Source: Dichotomocladium elegans (lineage: Eukaryota > Mucoromycota > Mucoromycetes > Mucorales > Lichtheimiaceae). Taken from it: a DNA stretch of 64,000 nt. The stretch covers positions 496,001 through 560,000 of the forward strand of contig JAIXMN010000016.1 of NCBI GenBank assembly GCA_025716815.1. Reading direction: 5' to 3'. Below are positions 47,372 through 60,284 of this stretch, one piece after another. A model generated the notes under the pieces. It was given only the letters and a program-made list of their open reading frames with translations, was not told where the DNA came from and did no database searches. The position numbers and the translations under genes were made by a program. Position 1 is the first letter of the stretch. The number at the start of each line of letters is the position of its first letter.

Positions 47372-49515
47372 GTTGGAGTTCCGGATGAGCAGCAGCAAAT
47401 GCAGTAGCGCCCTTTGCATTATTATGTCCGTTAGCCATACAATAAAATGATTCTATTTTACGATCCACTTACAGCACTTTCTGTAGGTCGGAAACTAAAC
47501 ATAATTCCAATAGGCTGGCTTGCTCGATTGCTAAATCACGGTATATGTCCCAAGGAAAAGCGATGTCAATCCTGCACTGCAGCACAGATGCTATGGGGGA
47601 CTCTCTTACAACTTCACTATTGTCGATCTGGCGCGACTTCGACCAACCGACCCACTCGACGATCAACATCCAAAGTTCCTCCTTGTCACATGCTGTAGCT
47701 GCCGCGAGTCATGTAATAGCGCCCACTTACTGAAAACGTAGTTGCCACACTGTCTGCAACCTCACTTGAAGCCGCGCGCTCCTTGAAGGTTAATGCTCGC
47801 GGCTTGTCTTGGCATCTTCGTACAGACTTTCCCAGCCCATTTTCTCGGGATTGATGCCACGAATGCTATGCTGGGTGAGGTGGGAGGCTTGTTTTACAAG
47901 GACTTCCAGTTTTCGCTCCAACGAGATCCTTGCTTCCTCTACGCTCTCAAGTTGAGCAAATGTCGCTCACTGAAATCCATGCATATTTAGGTATGATGTA
48001 TTCCAAAAATGCTTTGGAAGCAATGACCTTTGAAGTGAATATGCAAATCGAGCTAGCAGCAGCTCACCGGAAATTAACAGATGACAGATTGCGAGGCCTT
48101 TCCTAACAAAGATATTGAAGCACCTAAAAATGATGCTTCAGTTGTTGCCCCTGCCACCTAACACTAATGATACAAGCCTCGCTACAGTATGCTCCCATTG
48201 ATATGACCATGAAAATTGGAAGACATCGTTGGATTCCTTGGTGATTAAACCATATCACGCTCAAGGATGACCTTCAGAAAATATGGAGTAAACAATTCCC
48301 GAGATTCCCAGACAAACGATCTTTGCTGATTTCTCGTCTTAGGCATGCTGCAATCATTTGAGGTCATAAGTCTGAATACTAGCATCACAGCCACATACGT
48401 ATCAGCGTAAGTCATAATATGTCTCTCCCAGGCTTAGCTAAAAAAGTGAGGTCTCACTGTAATGTTACAATGAGCTAATGCCTTATCTTTCACTAGGTTC
48501 TTAAGAGAGTGATACTGGGAATTACAGTGAATATCCTATACGCAGGCTCCACAGGGTAATTCTGTAAATCTTTGAGCGGGCAGTGTCTTCGAAAAAAAGA
48601 AACGTCGCTTAGCGACAGCTGATATAAAGTATGCCGCTCTTCTCACTTAAACTTTCTGGTCTTTTTATGAGATGATTCCTGACCACTTTACCTTATTCCT
48701 TCGTACACAAATATACCCCCTTATGATATTTGTCCCTCTGTGCTTGCTTAGCATGCTACCTGAAGCAGGCTAACACGGCATAGCTCACCTACATCGAGCG
48801 TTCCAATACTATGTACAAGTCGAACTCTCTCGTGCTATAAGCGCATTACGCTGGATACTGGGCAAAATCCGGCCTTAATCTTGAAGCTTTCTGGCTAAAT
48901 ACAACGACAGCTCGCATTCGCTCTCTGTGCCCCTCAGGCTATGACGCGCAGCTTTAACTAATACCGAGGCGCGGATTCAGATATCTATCCAGCAGAAAAG
49001 GTATACGCAGGGAGTAGCTCAGCGTTCATCATGTTATACTGGGCCATGCTCCCAGTTCCAAAAATAAAGTGTACATGTGATTAAAAATTCCAAGCACGTA
49101 CTTTGATCTCCAAAGGGCCTGTAGTGCCTTTAAGTATCCACCATTTAATTGGGTGTCATTCATCATGAACAATGCAAATGTTCAGTTTCTGAATATGTGT
49201 ATTCATAAAGAACTCCTGTTCTGTGATGATAATACTCAAGGTTTCGTGCGCGTTCAATTAGATTCTTTTATTATAGAGCATAGCGGTGCTTTTTCTGTTA
49301 CGTTTCAGCTCTCAGTCCTCTAGTTCTTACACTGCCGGACTATACAAGAATAGCACAATAAGAAATGCAATTGAGGCTGTTCGATCCATTGTGACACTGA
49401 TCGAAAAGCGATCTTACTTTCTCTTTGTGCACCGATAAGTGTGCGATACAAGAAGATTAGCACATGATGTTACCGAGAAGAGAACAAATCATGCGACAGA
49501 GATGTTTATGTAACG

Positions 49516-49953
49516 ATGATGGTCCGTGACGACATTGACAGGTTCTACACTCTTGTGATACTCATACCTTTGATCTTTGTTCTGTTGGTTGAATATATAG
49601 AATCACACCCAAGGAGAGAAAAAGTCATGGACCAGCGATATGCGTACATGAATTCTCTGTCACCTGGTCGCACAAAAGGCAAATGCAAGGATGGAATAAG
49701 ACTGAGAGCAGTCTTTGTGGTAAACATCGGATGCCGGGCTCTCGATGATGCATCGACGATGCAAACCCCCCGTTGCAAGCATGCGAGTGCCCATTTTGTG
49801 CTCCCCTCCAACGTTTATTTGAGATTCGGATTCCTCATTTTTGTGAATACATGGCTACTTACTGTCGTTATCAGACCTTTCCGTGACCGGGCGCGTGTAA
49901 GAGCCGGAATAATCTATAGCGGACTCAACACACTGCCACTGGTACCAAGGTAA
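49516..49953 (+). CDS. Hypothetical 145-aa ORF in complex B right arm
   Basis: Inverted duplicate of the frame at 44689-45126, with an identical translation and two hydrophobic segments. No family is recognised. A degraded counterpart exists around the palindrome A loop. Coding status is doubtful. Confidence 0.25.
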   Translation: MMVRDDIDRFYTLVILIPLIFVLLVEYIESHPRREKVMDQRYAYMNSLSPGRTKGKCKDGIRLRAVFVVNIGCRALDDASTMQTPRCKHASAHFVLPSNVYLRFGFLIFVNTWLLTVVIRPFRDRARVRAGIIYSGLNTLPLVPR

Positions 49954-50767
49954 TCAGAGTGCAAGGCGATATCGCATACCATGGTCTATGGGGGGTGTGG
50001 CACCTTGCGAATGGGCACGTGCATTCATACAACAGCATCAACCATTGATTTCGACCCCCGCCGCCTGTTTATTTTGCCTTATTGACTATCTCGAGCTTCA
50101 CACAAACCAAGAGGTTCGATACGATTAGAACCATGGGATCGCAGGAAAACGACTCTACGTACTCTAGTAATTGCCATCAATCGAAAAAAAGCGCAGAGTA
50201 ACATCGTACCTTGATATGCATGTTTTTTGTTGCGCGGTGAGAAGATATTTATGATTGGTTCCCGTTGAAAACGCGCTAACGTTATCTAAAAGGAATCAAT
50301 CAAGATTTTCCTTCCCACCCCCTCCATCCTTTTTTCCCCCAAGCAACAGCATCAACATCAGCAGTGCATTAACAGCAGGTCCGTCAAGATTTCTGAATCG
50401 AACAGACAGTCCGCATGGCAAAGGGTGTGTCCAGCAAGGTTTTTTTTCCCGTCCTCTCCGGGATTGTAGGCTCTATAGTACCCACTTTTGTTCCCGCTAT
50501 AACCCGACTTTACCCGTTTTGGTATCTACTCCGCCCAGATCACGCGGCTGACGGGAGGGAGGGAGGGATATTGGAAAGAAATCTTCCCCTCTCCTTTTCC
50601 CACCGTCTCTTTCCGTTTTCAAGGCGCTGGTTGGCCGGATACCGCCACAGATCCAAGTACTCCTTCCAAAGAAACTAAACAGTTGCTGAGCCATGAGTGG
50701 GAATCGAGGGCCAGATTCCCTTCTGGGCGCCAAGGTATTACTCTCGAAAGAAATTAACAGTTGCTGA

Positions 50768-51735
50768 GGCATCAGTTGGGGACCGAGGGCTGGATGCTTT
50801 ACGAGAACCAAGATGCTTGTTTCGTTGAAACCGTCAGTCATCAGATTGGGGACCGAAGGCTGGATGCTTACGATAACCAAGATGCTTGTTTCGTTGAAAC
50901 CGTCAGTCATCAGATTGGGGACCGAAGGCTGGATGCTTACGAGAACCAAGATGCTTGTTTCGTTGAAACCGTCAGTCATCAGATTGGGGACCAAAGGCTG
51001 GATGCTTACGAGAACCAAGATGCTTGTTTCGTTGAAACCGTCAGTCATCAGATTGGGGACCAAAGGCTGGAAGCTTACGAGAACCAAGATGCTTGTTTCA
51101 ATCGAAACCGTCAGTCATCAGATTGGGGACCGAAGGCTGATGCTTACGAGAACCAAGATGCTTGTTTCGTTGAGACCGTCAGTCATCAGATTGGGGACCG
51201 AAGGCTGAATGCTTGCGAGAACCAAGATGCTTGTTTCGTTGAAACCGTCAGTCATCAGATTGGGGACCGAAGGCTGGATGCTTACGAGAACCAAGATGCT
51301 TGTTTCGTTGAAACCGTCAGTCATCAGATTGGAGACCAAAGGCTGGAAGCTTGCGAGAACCAAGATGCTTGTTTCATTCGAAACCGTCAGTCATCAGATT
51401 GGGGACCAAAGGCTGGAAGCTGCGAGAACCAAGATGCTTGTTTCATTCGAAACCGTCAGTCATCAGATTGGGGACCAAAGGCTGGAAGCTTGCGAGAACC
51501 AAGATGCTTGTTTCATTCGAAACCGTCAGTCATCAGATTGGGGACCAAAGGCTGGAAGCTTACGAGAACCAAGATGCTTGTTTCGTTGAGACCGTCAGTC
51601 ATCAGATTGGGGACCGAAGGCTGGATGCTTACGAGAACCAAGATGCTTGTTTCGTTGAAACCGTCAGTCATCAGATTGGGGACCAAAGGCTGGATGCTTG
51701 CGAGAACCAAGATGCTTGTTTCACTCGAAACCGTC
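50768..51735. repeat. 69/70-bp minisatellite array, complex B right arm (~14 units)
   Basis: Same monomer, inverted. The rare variants that occur twice in the left arm (GGAGACCAAAGG near 51331; the one-base deletion near 51416) occur once here. The left array therefore gained its extra block after the arms separated. Confidence 0.95.
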
Positions 51736-52695
51736 AGGCAACGGGAGGAAGGATGATGGGCTGGCTCCTACCCTCCTAAGCAACAACGTGTTTACTTCTT
51801 TCGAAACTGCCAGGCGACGGGGAGGATCGGAGGCCTGGATCCTCCCTAAGCAGCGACGCGTTTGTTTCTTTCGAAGACGGTCAGGCATTGGTGGAGGCCC
51901 GACTGGCCGGCAAAGAAGGCAGGATCGACCGGGCGGGCTGTACGGGGTAGAGTAGATAGACCTTTCTGTAGCCTGAGACAAGATCAAGAAGTACCTGTCC
52001 AAATGATCAGATGTGCGTGATCCTCTGTGTTTACCGCATCCCGCAGATGGTGATACATCTTGGTAGGATACCTCAATGAGGGACTAGGGTACACCCCCGG
52101 GACCAGGCCTGGGGGGCTCGAAGGAGACCAAGATAAATGCGGATATCTTGCCTCTAGAGCGGAGGCACATGGTGGTCGACCTCCTCGCGGTTGCCTCTGG
52201 GAAACAGAGCCTTCATGGCTCTGGCCAACTGGACTGCCTATTAGTATAGTAAATGCTATCCATAACCTAATAAAAACTTGTTATCTCGTAAAAGCTCTTC
52301 TTTTTCCAATCTCGCTCGCCGCGGTAGAATGAGCGCTGTCTTTGACGCACATCATTGAGCATGCATGTTTTTGACATGGCCATTGAGCAAGCAGAACACA
52401 AAAGACGCGAAGCATCGTACACCAAAGCGCGATTCCGTATATGCCTTCGTGCCATTGGAGACAAACAGCATAGTAAAGTATCGGTTTTCTTTATTCACTT
52501 CTCTGCCCCAATTTTGAGTCACGCGCGACGGGACTTAATTTTGAGACCCTGCAGCGATGGTGTTTAAGAATAATATCACGATGCCATGAACTCGGTCTTC
52601 TGGTATCTCATACATATTGGACTGAAGCAACGGCATGTGTATTTATGTGCATTGGGGTTAGGTGGGTAGCCGCTGCAGCGGTAGCGGACGCAATT

Positions 52696-54126
52696 AATAG
52701 CTGCTGGTACAGGAATATGGAACAATGACGATGCTGAAGCACGGTACGGCTAAGTAATTTGCTTAAACATGATGCTGAATCATTCCCCCATGCTTAGGTA
52801 ATATGTGTGGGAAGTAAAAAGTCGTGCGATGCGTGATTATCTCTCGCGGGCAATATGGCTACGATTCGGATATTGCTGTGTCGATTTTAGCATGGAGAAA
52901 GCGAAGATCTTCTTCAAGCGAGAGCTAACAAGATGGATGCGCAAGCGGAACATCTCACCCTGCGTAGGATCTGTGCCATAAATTGCGCAAAAACTTGACT
53001 GTGAAAAAGCTGTTACGGCGACGCCAGGACGAGGCGCGAGGATGCTCCCCCCCCCTCTGGGGGAGCACGAGCTTGGTGCGCAGTGGCGAACCAGGTTGCG
53101 AGCAGGATAGATTCTAGTCTGCATTAAGTGGAGTTGCTCTGCTTTATCTTAACAAAAAAAATTTCATTTTCATATTTCGTAAAAGAAAAATTGTAGTACG
53201 CCTTTCTGGCCGGAAAGGCGTGTGTTAGGCCAGGGACAATTTGAATTATTACGATCATAAACAACCCACAATTTCATCACTTTGAAAAATATCGAGAGGT
53301 GGGCCGTAGCACCCTCTACAAATAGGTTTCCTACTGAATGGTAAAGAAAAAAAAGGTCAAGGAAATCGGTCCCCTTTTATAATGGGGCAGGATCAGCAAT
53401 CGTGGGTGGGATAATAAAAGATTTCATTAGTCAACAGAAAACACTGACCTCACCCCTTTACACTTTGACTTACCTACCCGGCTCACACCAGACATATGAA
53501 AGACTTGTTACGCCAGAAGCAACGGCAAGAGCACGCTGGGGGGGCCGCACAAATGTGACATGAAGCGAGCGAAAGGTGGGCCAGCAGCAGTTATACCGGG
53601 GTGAGCGCAGGGGACAAGACAGATGACAGTGCCTCGGGTGTGAACCAAGGGCGAAGAGAGGGCAGGCCAAGTATGAGTACGTCCAGAAGCAATGGGGGAT
53701 CATTACCAATTACCTTGATCCGCTTCTGAGCCTGATGTTGTCACAATCCTAGGGAACGACTGGGAAACCAGCTATGTTGCCAACCAAGATATATGCTCAT
53801 CATATAGCGCCATCCAAACTGCGCATGGAACCGTAAACCTGCAAAAATGTCCACCTAGCACAATGATACCCAACAATGTCTAGCAACTTGCAACAACGCA
53901 AATGATAGAAGCGAAGTGAACTCTATCATTGGAGTGCAAGCCGCCGGTGAGCATTAATGTAGAAGGGACATTGACAGCTCGGCGCTAAAAGACTAATGCC
54001 ATGCAGGTTGCATATTGTGCTTGGGCGCAAGGACCGAAAACAAACAGTTTTACCGTATTCATTTTTATTTTTGATGCTTAACAGAGATTGCTCCTCCATG
54101 ACTGGCCAGTCTCGCAGGGCATCCAA
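52696..54126. other. Intergenic, no gene recognised
   Basis: Follows the truncated end of the B right arm. It contains a short hairpin, ACGCCTTTC/GAAAGGCGT (53198-53221), and a stretch near 53425-53470 that weakly resembles arm sequence near 15275-15310 (CATTAGT.AACAGAAAA). A 95-codon frame on the minus strand (52837-53124) shows no known domain. Confidence 0.45.
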
Positions 54127-55281
54127 TTAATACATCTTGAAGATATCTAGTCTATATAAATCCGGTATTGGGCCGTATTCCCGAAGAATCTCTTGGTTAA
54201 AGCGATTCGTTATCTCGCGTATAAGCGGAAGCCTCGTTTTTTCTCCTCGAGCGAAAATCCGCTTCGGCAAACGTTCAAACACACGGTGTAATTCGTCTTC
54301 CTTGATCTTGGCCATGCAATCGGCGATCGTATGGAGCAGGCGTTTAACTGCGGATATATCTCTCCTATGGAGAAGGCGTAGAAAGAACCAGTAATACGGC
54401 GTATCGGTGTCCGTGTCGATAATACGGTACCGATGGAAAGAGGGGTGGCCGACCTCTTTCCTGGATATCACAAATGCCACTATGCTGTTCACGATAAAAG
54501 TGTCCATGTATTTCGCAACAGCTTCTTCTTTTGACTTGCATCGGCGGTAGGTAACGGCCTGAGGATGGATGCCGGTGATTCGGTTGTAAAGTTCGTTCAT
54601 ACAGTCGATATTATCCATTGCGCCTGGAATGGCCTCCCGATAAGCTCGATAAAGATCAGCGTATCCCCAGTGATATCTATCCAAAGCTTTAAGGGTGTTG
54701 AATTGTTTCTCGAGGGCCTGATATCTGGTTTTGTTGGACGCATATCGTTCGATGCAATTTGTCTGATCTTTGGCAAGGGACCGCATTGTCTGTCGCAGGC
54801 TGATGTCTGCGATGGCTTTCTTTCGTTTGGAAATTCCCAACTTTAACGCACGATTTCTGCTGCGTTCTATCGGGATCTCTTCTTTTCCGTTGAACCAGAA
54901 CAGATCATCGTCCTCTTCGTCGCATCGCTCTTCCCTTGTCTTTGTCGTTCTGGAATGGGAAGATGGTGGTCGAGGATCCCAGTGACGTGGCAAAAGTGCG
55001 GATGGTGGAATAGCATGGTTTGTGCCCGCCCGTTCTGCGATCTGAGCAAATGTTGGTTTGTGATCCACATACTGATAGTCGAGTCCATCGACGATAAGCA
55101 CGCTGTTGTTCTCGCTATCGGAGCAGTTATCGATCCAGAACCAGTCGTCCGAGCCATGTGTATGAAGGGCCCCCAAAGGCGGAAATGCTTCGTAGTCAGC
55201 GAGGACAGCCATCGGGCTCAGCAGTGCATCACCATCGGTTCGAACATCTTCGGCGAAAGCGATGACGTTTGTGCTATACAT
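54127..55281 (-). CDS. Unknown protein, 384 aa, paralogue of 17943-19100
   Basis: Single-exon frame starting MYSTNVIAF. From residue ~20 to ~197 it is nearly identical to the 385-aa protein at 17943-19100, with two amino-acid differences, and the DNA I compared there is identical. The first 19 and last ~190 residues are only moderately similar. Shared features are the DEEDDDLFWF acidic patch, a basic stretch near 140-155 and a charged helical C-terminus ending around EYGPIPDL. No family is recognised. The gene lies 1.4 kb beyond the right arm of complex B and points toward it. Confidence 0.75.
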   Translation of the reverse strand: MYSTNVIAFAEDVRTDGDALLSPMAVLADYEAFPPLGALHTHGSDDWFWIDNCSDSENNSVLIVDGLDYQYVDHKPTFAQIAERAGTNHAIPPSALLPRHWDPRPPSSHSRTTKTREERCDEEDDDLFWFNGKEEIPIERSRNRALKLGISKRKKAIADISLRQTMRSLAKDQTNCIERYASNKTRYQALEKQFNTLKALDRYHWGYADLYRAYREAIPGAMDNIDCMNELYNRITGIHPQAVTYRRCKSKEEAVAKYMDTFIVNSIVAFVISRKEVGHPSFHRYRIIDTDTDTPYYWFFLRLLHRRDISAVKRLLHTIADCMAKIKEDELHRVFERLPKRIFARGEKTRLPLIREITNRFNQEILREYGPIPDLYRLDIFKMY

Positions 55282-56096
55282 AATGTGTGCCTCGTTTCAG
55301 AACTTGTGTTTTAGGATGATAACCAAGCGAGGTCCTGGTGATCTCGGTTTTTTATGAATAAACGGCGCAGCACTCAGGTCAACTCTCGGATGACCTTGTG
55401 GCACTTGAAGTGCTGCGGCGTCCTTGAATTCCCCCACGCCCCCGCAAATTCCCGCTAAAGGTATGGAATCTACTGATGTTCGGGGATACGACTGGTGCCT
55501 GTTTATCGCTTTTGCACGCTCAGACGAACACGCTCGGCGACGTGAGAACTCATGTACTGCGGCAAATATTTTATTTTCATGGTCATCGCGCCAAGTGCGA
55601 ATGACGTCAGATGACAACACATCGCCACCTCCAAGAAACAGTAAATAACACAAACAGTGTGGTATCGGTTAAACACATGAGTCGAGACATAATTTCGATG
55701 TTATTGCGCTTATTTTTTTTAAAAAAGGTTTTAGGTTGAGCACGGCCACCATCGCAGTCTAACTGCTTCTGCGAAAGCGACATTATCGGAATATCCTTGT
55801 TGTCTAGGAACGGGGAAAACAAGCAGCTCTACCCGTCGAACCATGGTCTCTACATGTAGATGGGCGAAAGTGGACCAGTGATAAAATGGGTCTCTAATCG
55901 TTCATGACGTGTGCAGGATATACATAATGAGTCACCTTTTTACAAGCGTGGTACACCTTCGGATGAAAGGAAATCTGATTTCAGTGGGAATGAATATTCT
56001 TATACTGTACAAATTATGAGGATCAGAGGCCGGTGCGAATATGTCACGCTATGCTATAAGTGTAAGTTGACGTGGGTTGGCTGGTATGGGACGTCT
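55282..56096. other. Intergenic, no gene recognised
   Basis: The minus-strand 5' flank of the 384-aa gene at its left end shares short motifs with the flank of the paralogue before 17943. The remainder has no coding potential that I recognise and reaches the 3' end of the sucrose-type transporter gene. Confidence 0.45.
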
Positions 56097-58863
56097 CTAC
56101 GTCGATCGGCCGATGCGTGTGCTGAGATAGGCAGCCACGCCAGACATGATGGCTCCGAATCGGAGAACGACGCCAATGGCATCTGGTGAGGCCTCCTCCC
56201 CGTTTGATGCGCCGCTCTCGAGGAAATGAAAGATGATGCTGCTGAGAAATGTCACCAAGAACTGGGGAAGAACAATGTACATGTTGTGTATACCAAGCAA
56301 CACACCTGCTGCAGGAATTTTGTCGAGTGGACATTCATCGGTTGCTGCTGCTGCTGCTGCGGGCATACCATTAGTCGGTTGTTGCTCATGTGCAACTACA
56401 CATTCTTGGTGTTCGATCGATGATTCTGGCTGGTTACTAGTAGACGCTGTTGCTGCTGCTGCTGTTGTTGTTGCTGTAGCCGAGGACGGGGACGACAAGG
56501 TTGCATGGGGCTGCTGGTCGCTGGGATTGTTGCTCTCCTTGTATTGCAGTTCGATTTCGCCGTCGACCTCTTCTGCGTCCAACAAGTCTACCTCCTGTTC
56601 CACAAGCTGATAGAGACCGCCTTCTGTTCCTAATCCTGCGCCGCCCGCAGCGAGACTGAGCTTGGATGACATGGCCATGCGATGCATTCCAATCCTGTCC
56701 TCGGAATCTCCGGCGGCGCTATCCAGGTACTCGTCTGCCATTGCCTGCTTTTTGTCTTCTATCTCGGAGATATATTCTCCTAGCAGCGAGAACGGTGCCC
56801 ACATTGTCATAGACCAGCTCACCCCACAGATGCCGATCACCACCGATGCGCTGACGACATCATTCACGAAGACGGTGGCAAGCATAGCAAGAAGAAATAT
56901 GACATGGCTGGCGGTCCATGCACGCTGGAGATTGAGGAAGCTGATTTTCAAGTACTTGGTAGGCGAGAAAGAGAAGGACCGGCCTTTAATTTTGAACTCA
57001 ATCGTGTGACCCTTGTATCTGTCCATGCCGCCCGAGGGAGCGATGACAAGAGGAAGGACAAAGGATGCGCCGAGCGAGACGAGTGAATAGACTAGGAAGG
57101 CAAATGATCCTGCACGTGTTGCCTGACCCACGGCATCATCACCAGCACTTCCGTTTTGAAGTGCAGTCTCATCGTAGATTTCAGCAACCCAGGTGGTCGA
57201 GTAAAAGAGGAAAGGAAACCATCCAAACCACGCAAAGAACTGGACGTTGCAGATGCGGCGGATAGGCCTGGGTAAGTTCCATATATTTGCGGTAATATCT
57301 CCAAATGCCTTGAAAGACGAAGTCCATGTCTTCTTTTGTCTAATGGTACCGTAAGATCATGGCTCAGATCACAGATATCGGTAAGTTTCTTACGTCATTT
57401 CCTTTACTAGCGTCTTCTCGGATACTGCATAGCATGTGATGCCATCAGCAATAGCCAGAACGATAGCAGCTACTGCACAGAGCACCTTGAGCTGGGTATT
57501 TCCCAGGAATGGAAATGCCTTGACTAGGTCGGCATAGCCCCTGATAATCAACGAACATAAGTAGCATGACCATCGACATTCTTTGGATTCACTTACATGA
57601 AATAGCCAGCTACATTTCCCAGTCCTACCATCCGACCCGCCCATGCAGTCCCATCTTCTTGTTGCGAAGGAGGAAGTGAGTCGACTAACAGAGCACGACA
57701 GGATGCTTGAACTATTTGCAACGTGAGCACGCGTCTACGTCTTTATGATCAGAGTCGTTCCTTCTTACCGCAGTTGATACTGAAGTCCAGGATATAAATC
57801 GAGGCTATAGCAATAGTAATAGAAACTGTCTTGAACTAGACCATCCAAATGAGCAGCGTCACGGTGAGCAAAATATTGAGGTGGTTCAGATGACTTAACC
57901 GAGATGCTTACAGTGTCACCGTCTTCACTGCCCGTGAAAAGGGAGGTAATCTCCCGTGTCCATCCAATCACGAAAAGACTCCAAATCACTACCACGCTTC
58001 CGAGTACAAGAAATGGCCTCCGTCGACCAAACCGTGATGTACATCGGTCGGATAGCACGCCAACAATCGGTTGCATTAGCAGCCCTTTGTAATATGAATA
58101 AATTTGCAACGTCAATTGATCTGCGCCGGTCATCAACACCTTGAACTTCTTTCCATTTACCTGACAGCGGACCGGCAATCCATACCAACGACATGATGGA
58201 CTTTGATAACCCGAGAGATAATAAGTAAGGCGTTCCTTACCACAAATTAAAGCGTTACAAAATGCATTACACATGAACAACGCATGTCAGTTGCCTTACC
58301 ATATGCCATTTCTACCGTCCCTATATTTTTGGGCAGAGGGATGGTTATAAATTAATATGATTTAAGAGGATAGACGGCGAGGTTCTCCGATGGTTGGCAC
58401 TTACATGTGAACTGCAGTCTAAGGTCGCGTAGGAAACGATGAATAAAACGAAATAGATACGTCATCTTTTGCATAAGTAACTTTATTCGTTCTTTTTTTT
58501 TTTTTTTTACCCCAGATCCGAGAAGAAAACTTACCCGGCTAAGCAAATTGTCAAGAAAACAACCCTGCATATGTTATTCGGGCCTTTGATGCGGGCAGTA
58601 CCCTTGAGGACTTGCTTGGCCACGTTGGGCTCGTTGCGGCGTCGGAGGATGGGATCGGAGTCACCATGAAGGTAATCGTCTTCATCGTCCAGTGTTTCCT
58701 CGTCCGAGTCTCGCGAAGCAGATGGATGGGCGAGGGTATTGTGAGGAATATTGATGGATGCTGGCGGTGGAATGGTAGGCGGGGTATCACTGGTTTCGTT
58801 GCTGTTCATTATGTTATTCATGCTGGAATGGCTAAGTGCATTCCGAATTCCAGGTCGAGACAT
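56097..58863 (-). CDS. Sucrose/proton symporter-like transporter (GPH/SUT family)
   Basis: Nine exons on the minus strand: 58863-58535, 58418-58405, 58320-58300, 58235-58161, 58084-57912, 57835-57769, 57711-57597, 57540-57394 and 57339-56097. All are GT-AG and total 727 residues in frame. After a hydrophilic N-terminus, the first helices read LQFTWTVEMAYGTPYLLSLG, then SIMSLVWIAGPLSG and the signature DRCTSRFGRRRPF between helices 2 and 3. About 12 membrane helices are expected. A long Ala/Thr/Ser-rich cytoplasmic loop lies before the last two helices (LGIHNMYIVLPQFLV). The family couples glucoside or sucrose uptake to protons across the plasma membrane; the substrate here is inferred. Exons 2 and 3 are only 14 and 21 nt. 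Confidence 0.92.
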
Positions 58864-60284
58864 GGGCGATTGGAAACAGAGGAGAGAAAGAAATATGGAA
58901 TTAAAGCGCTGGTCTGGGGTTGGAGTACGTGTGGCGTTCTCACTTTTCTGTGTGCGTTCCCGTGTGGAGTTATTGTGCTCTCGATTTGGTTGATAAATTC
59001 AGAAGTTCTGCATCCCACGACTTTTTTTTTTCACGGTTCTCCACTTTTCATTGAATACTTGAGATTCTGGACAGTATCAAACTATCCAGAATACATCATT
59101 GGTATCAATCATCTAGCATTGACCGTCTGTCATCGAGTAATCGTAGAATCAACTTGCCGCGCGAAAATAGCGGTCTTATTATATTGTCTTCATTTCATAA
59201 ATCATACCTGCACTGGAAATTAACCTAGCAGTGCGGGGAAGAATCCACCTATTGGCAATACGTTTTGTCGCTTGGTCGCCTATTGATAGTGTAAGAAGAC
59301 AGAATGAAATCATCTTATACCGCAGGACCGGTCCGGTTAGGTACTATCTCTATTTTGGCATCTACGTATAACCCAGAGTACAGACGTATGTGACACATGT
59401 GTCTTCGCACTAAGGGCCCAATGAGCCATTGTTGGATGATAAACTAAATCTTTCGGGCATTATCTATATATCACGATGCCAATAGTGTTTTCATCACGAC
59501 CCATTCTTTCAGTCCAACATTATGGTCGGCTTGAACCCTCATGCAGAGTAGCACGTACGTGTACGTAGAACTAAAAATTCGCAGTACCAGGAAACCAAGT
59601 TTCTGTTCCGATCAACGCATTGATGGAATACTTTAATTTCAAAAATAAATGTCGTACAAAGTACAAAAAAGTGACGCGGGTGCATGTCAGCGTCTTCGTG
59701 AGGCAAATCGGCCCGCACAGCAAAATCGCCCCGGAAAGACGAGGGGAGCAGCGACAAAAAAAAAAAAAAGAAAGGGGGAAGCGCCCTGCCCGAAGGCAGC
59801 CAATTCACGACCCCGCCCGGGAGCCCGGTATCCATCGCACTCCCTTCCTTGACCTTGTGTACGCATAAGATTGGTCAATCTAGAAACAACAACGAGTGTT
59901 AGTCACAAATAAAAAGCATATAGACTCATACCGGGCAAGATCATGAAAATGGATTTGATAAAGAAGAAAGAGTTCGTTCGGAAACTCCATTATTTATAAG
60001 TAATCAAGGCGATGAAAAATCCGAAAAGTAATATTTCCGTTTTGTAAGTCTACTCTTATTGGTCTTCCGACAACCAGCAGTTGTCCGTGCTCTTGCGCTT
60101 ACGGTTCCCATTGTCGGAATTGCCATATTGTTCCTGCTACTATTGTCCTTTCATGGGGGAAGATAATGACAGTATGGATATACCCAAAATCAAACCAAGG
60201 GCATTTCTCCAAGAACAAGTCTTGTTGTCTCTGACAGAAGTGTTGTTGTCTAAGAATTCACAATCACCACCGAGGTAAACCGAT
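58864..60284. other. Intergenic, transporter upstream region
   Basis: Contains the probable promoter of the minus-strand transporter. Homopolymer A near 59757 and short AT-rich tracts are present. Open frames such as 58612-59223 are mostly antisense to exon 1 or lack recognisable domains. Confidence 0.45.

Larger units (their letters stand above)
45302..49340. other. Unique ~4-kb centre of complex B
   Basis: Single-copy, AT-rich DNA enclosed by the inverted arms. No intact gene is recognised; open frames are under 100 codons. It contains two small foldback elements (46058-46376 and 47237-47371), the second almost exactly central. Outside these, the two halves are not inverted copies of each other. 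Confidence 0.6.
49341..52695. repeat. Complex B right arm (~3.4 kb, truncated)
   Basis: Inverted copy of the inner part of the B left arm, collinear with palindrome A right arm. It carries a shorter minisatellite and ends abruptly at about 52695 (GACGCAATT), where the other arms continue with TCGCAAGGGAG; the transposase part is absent. The LINE target site near 52165-52180 is empty. Confidence 0.9.

Noticed and set aside
9186..52695. Assembly mirror artefact as explanation for both palindromes
   Set aside because: Array sizes differ strongly between arms, single-base and small indel differences exist, and arm ends differ, so a simple mirrored contig does not fit. Long reads would still be useful.
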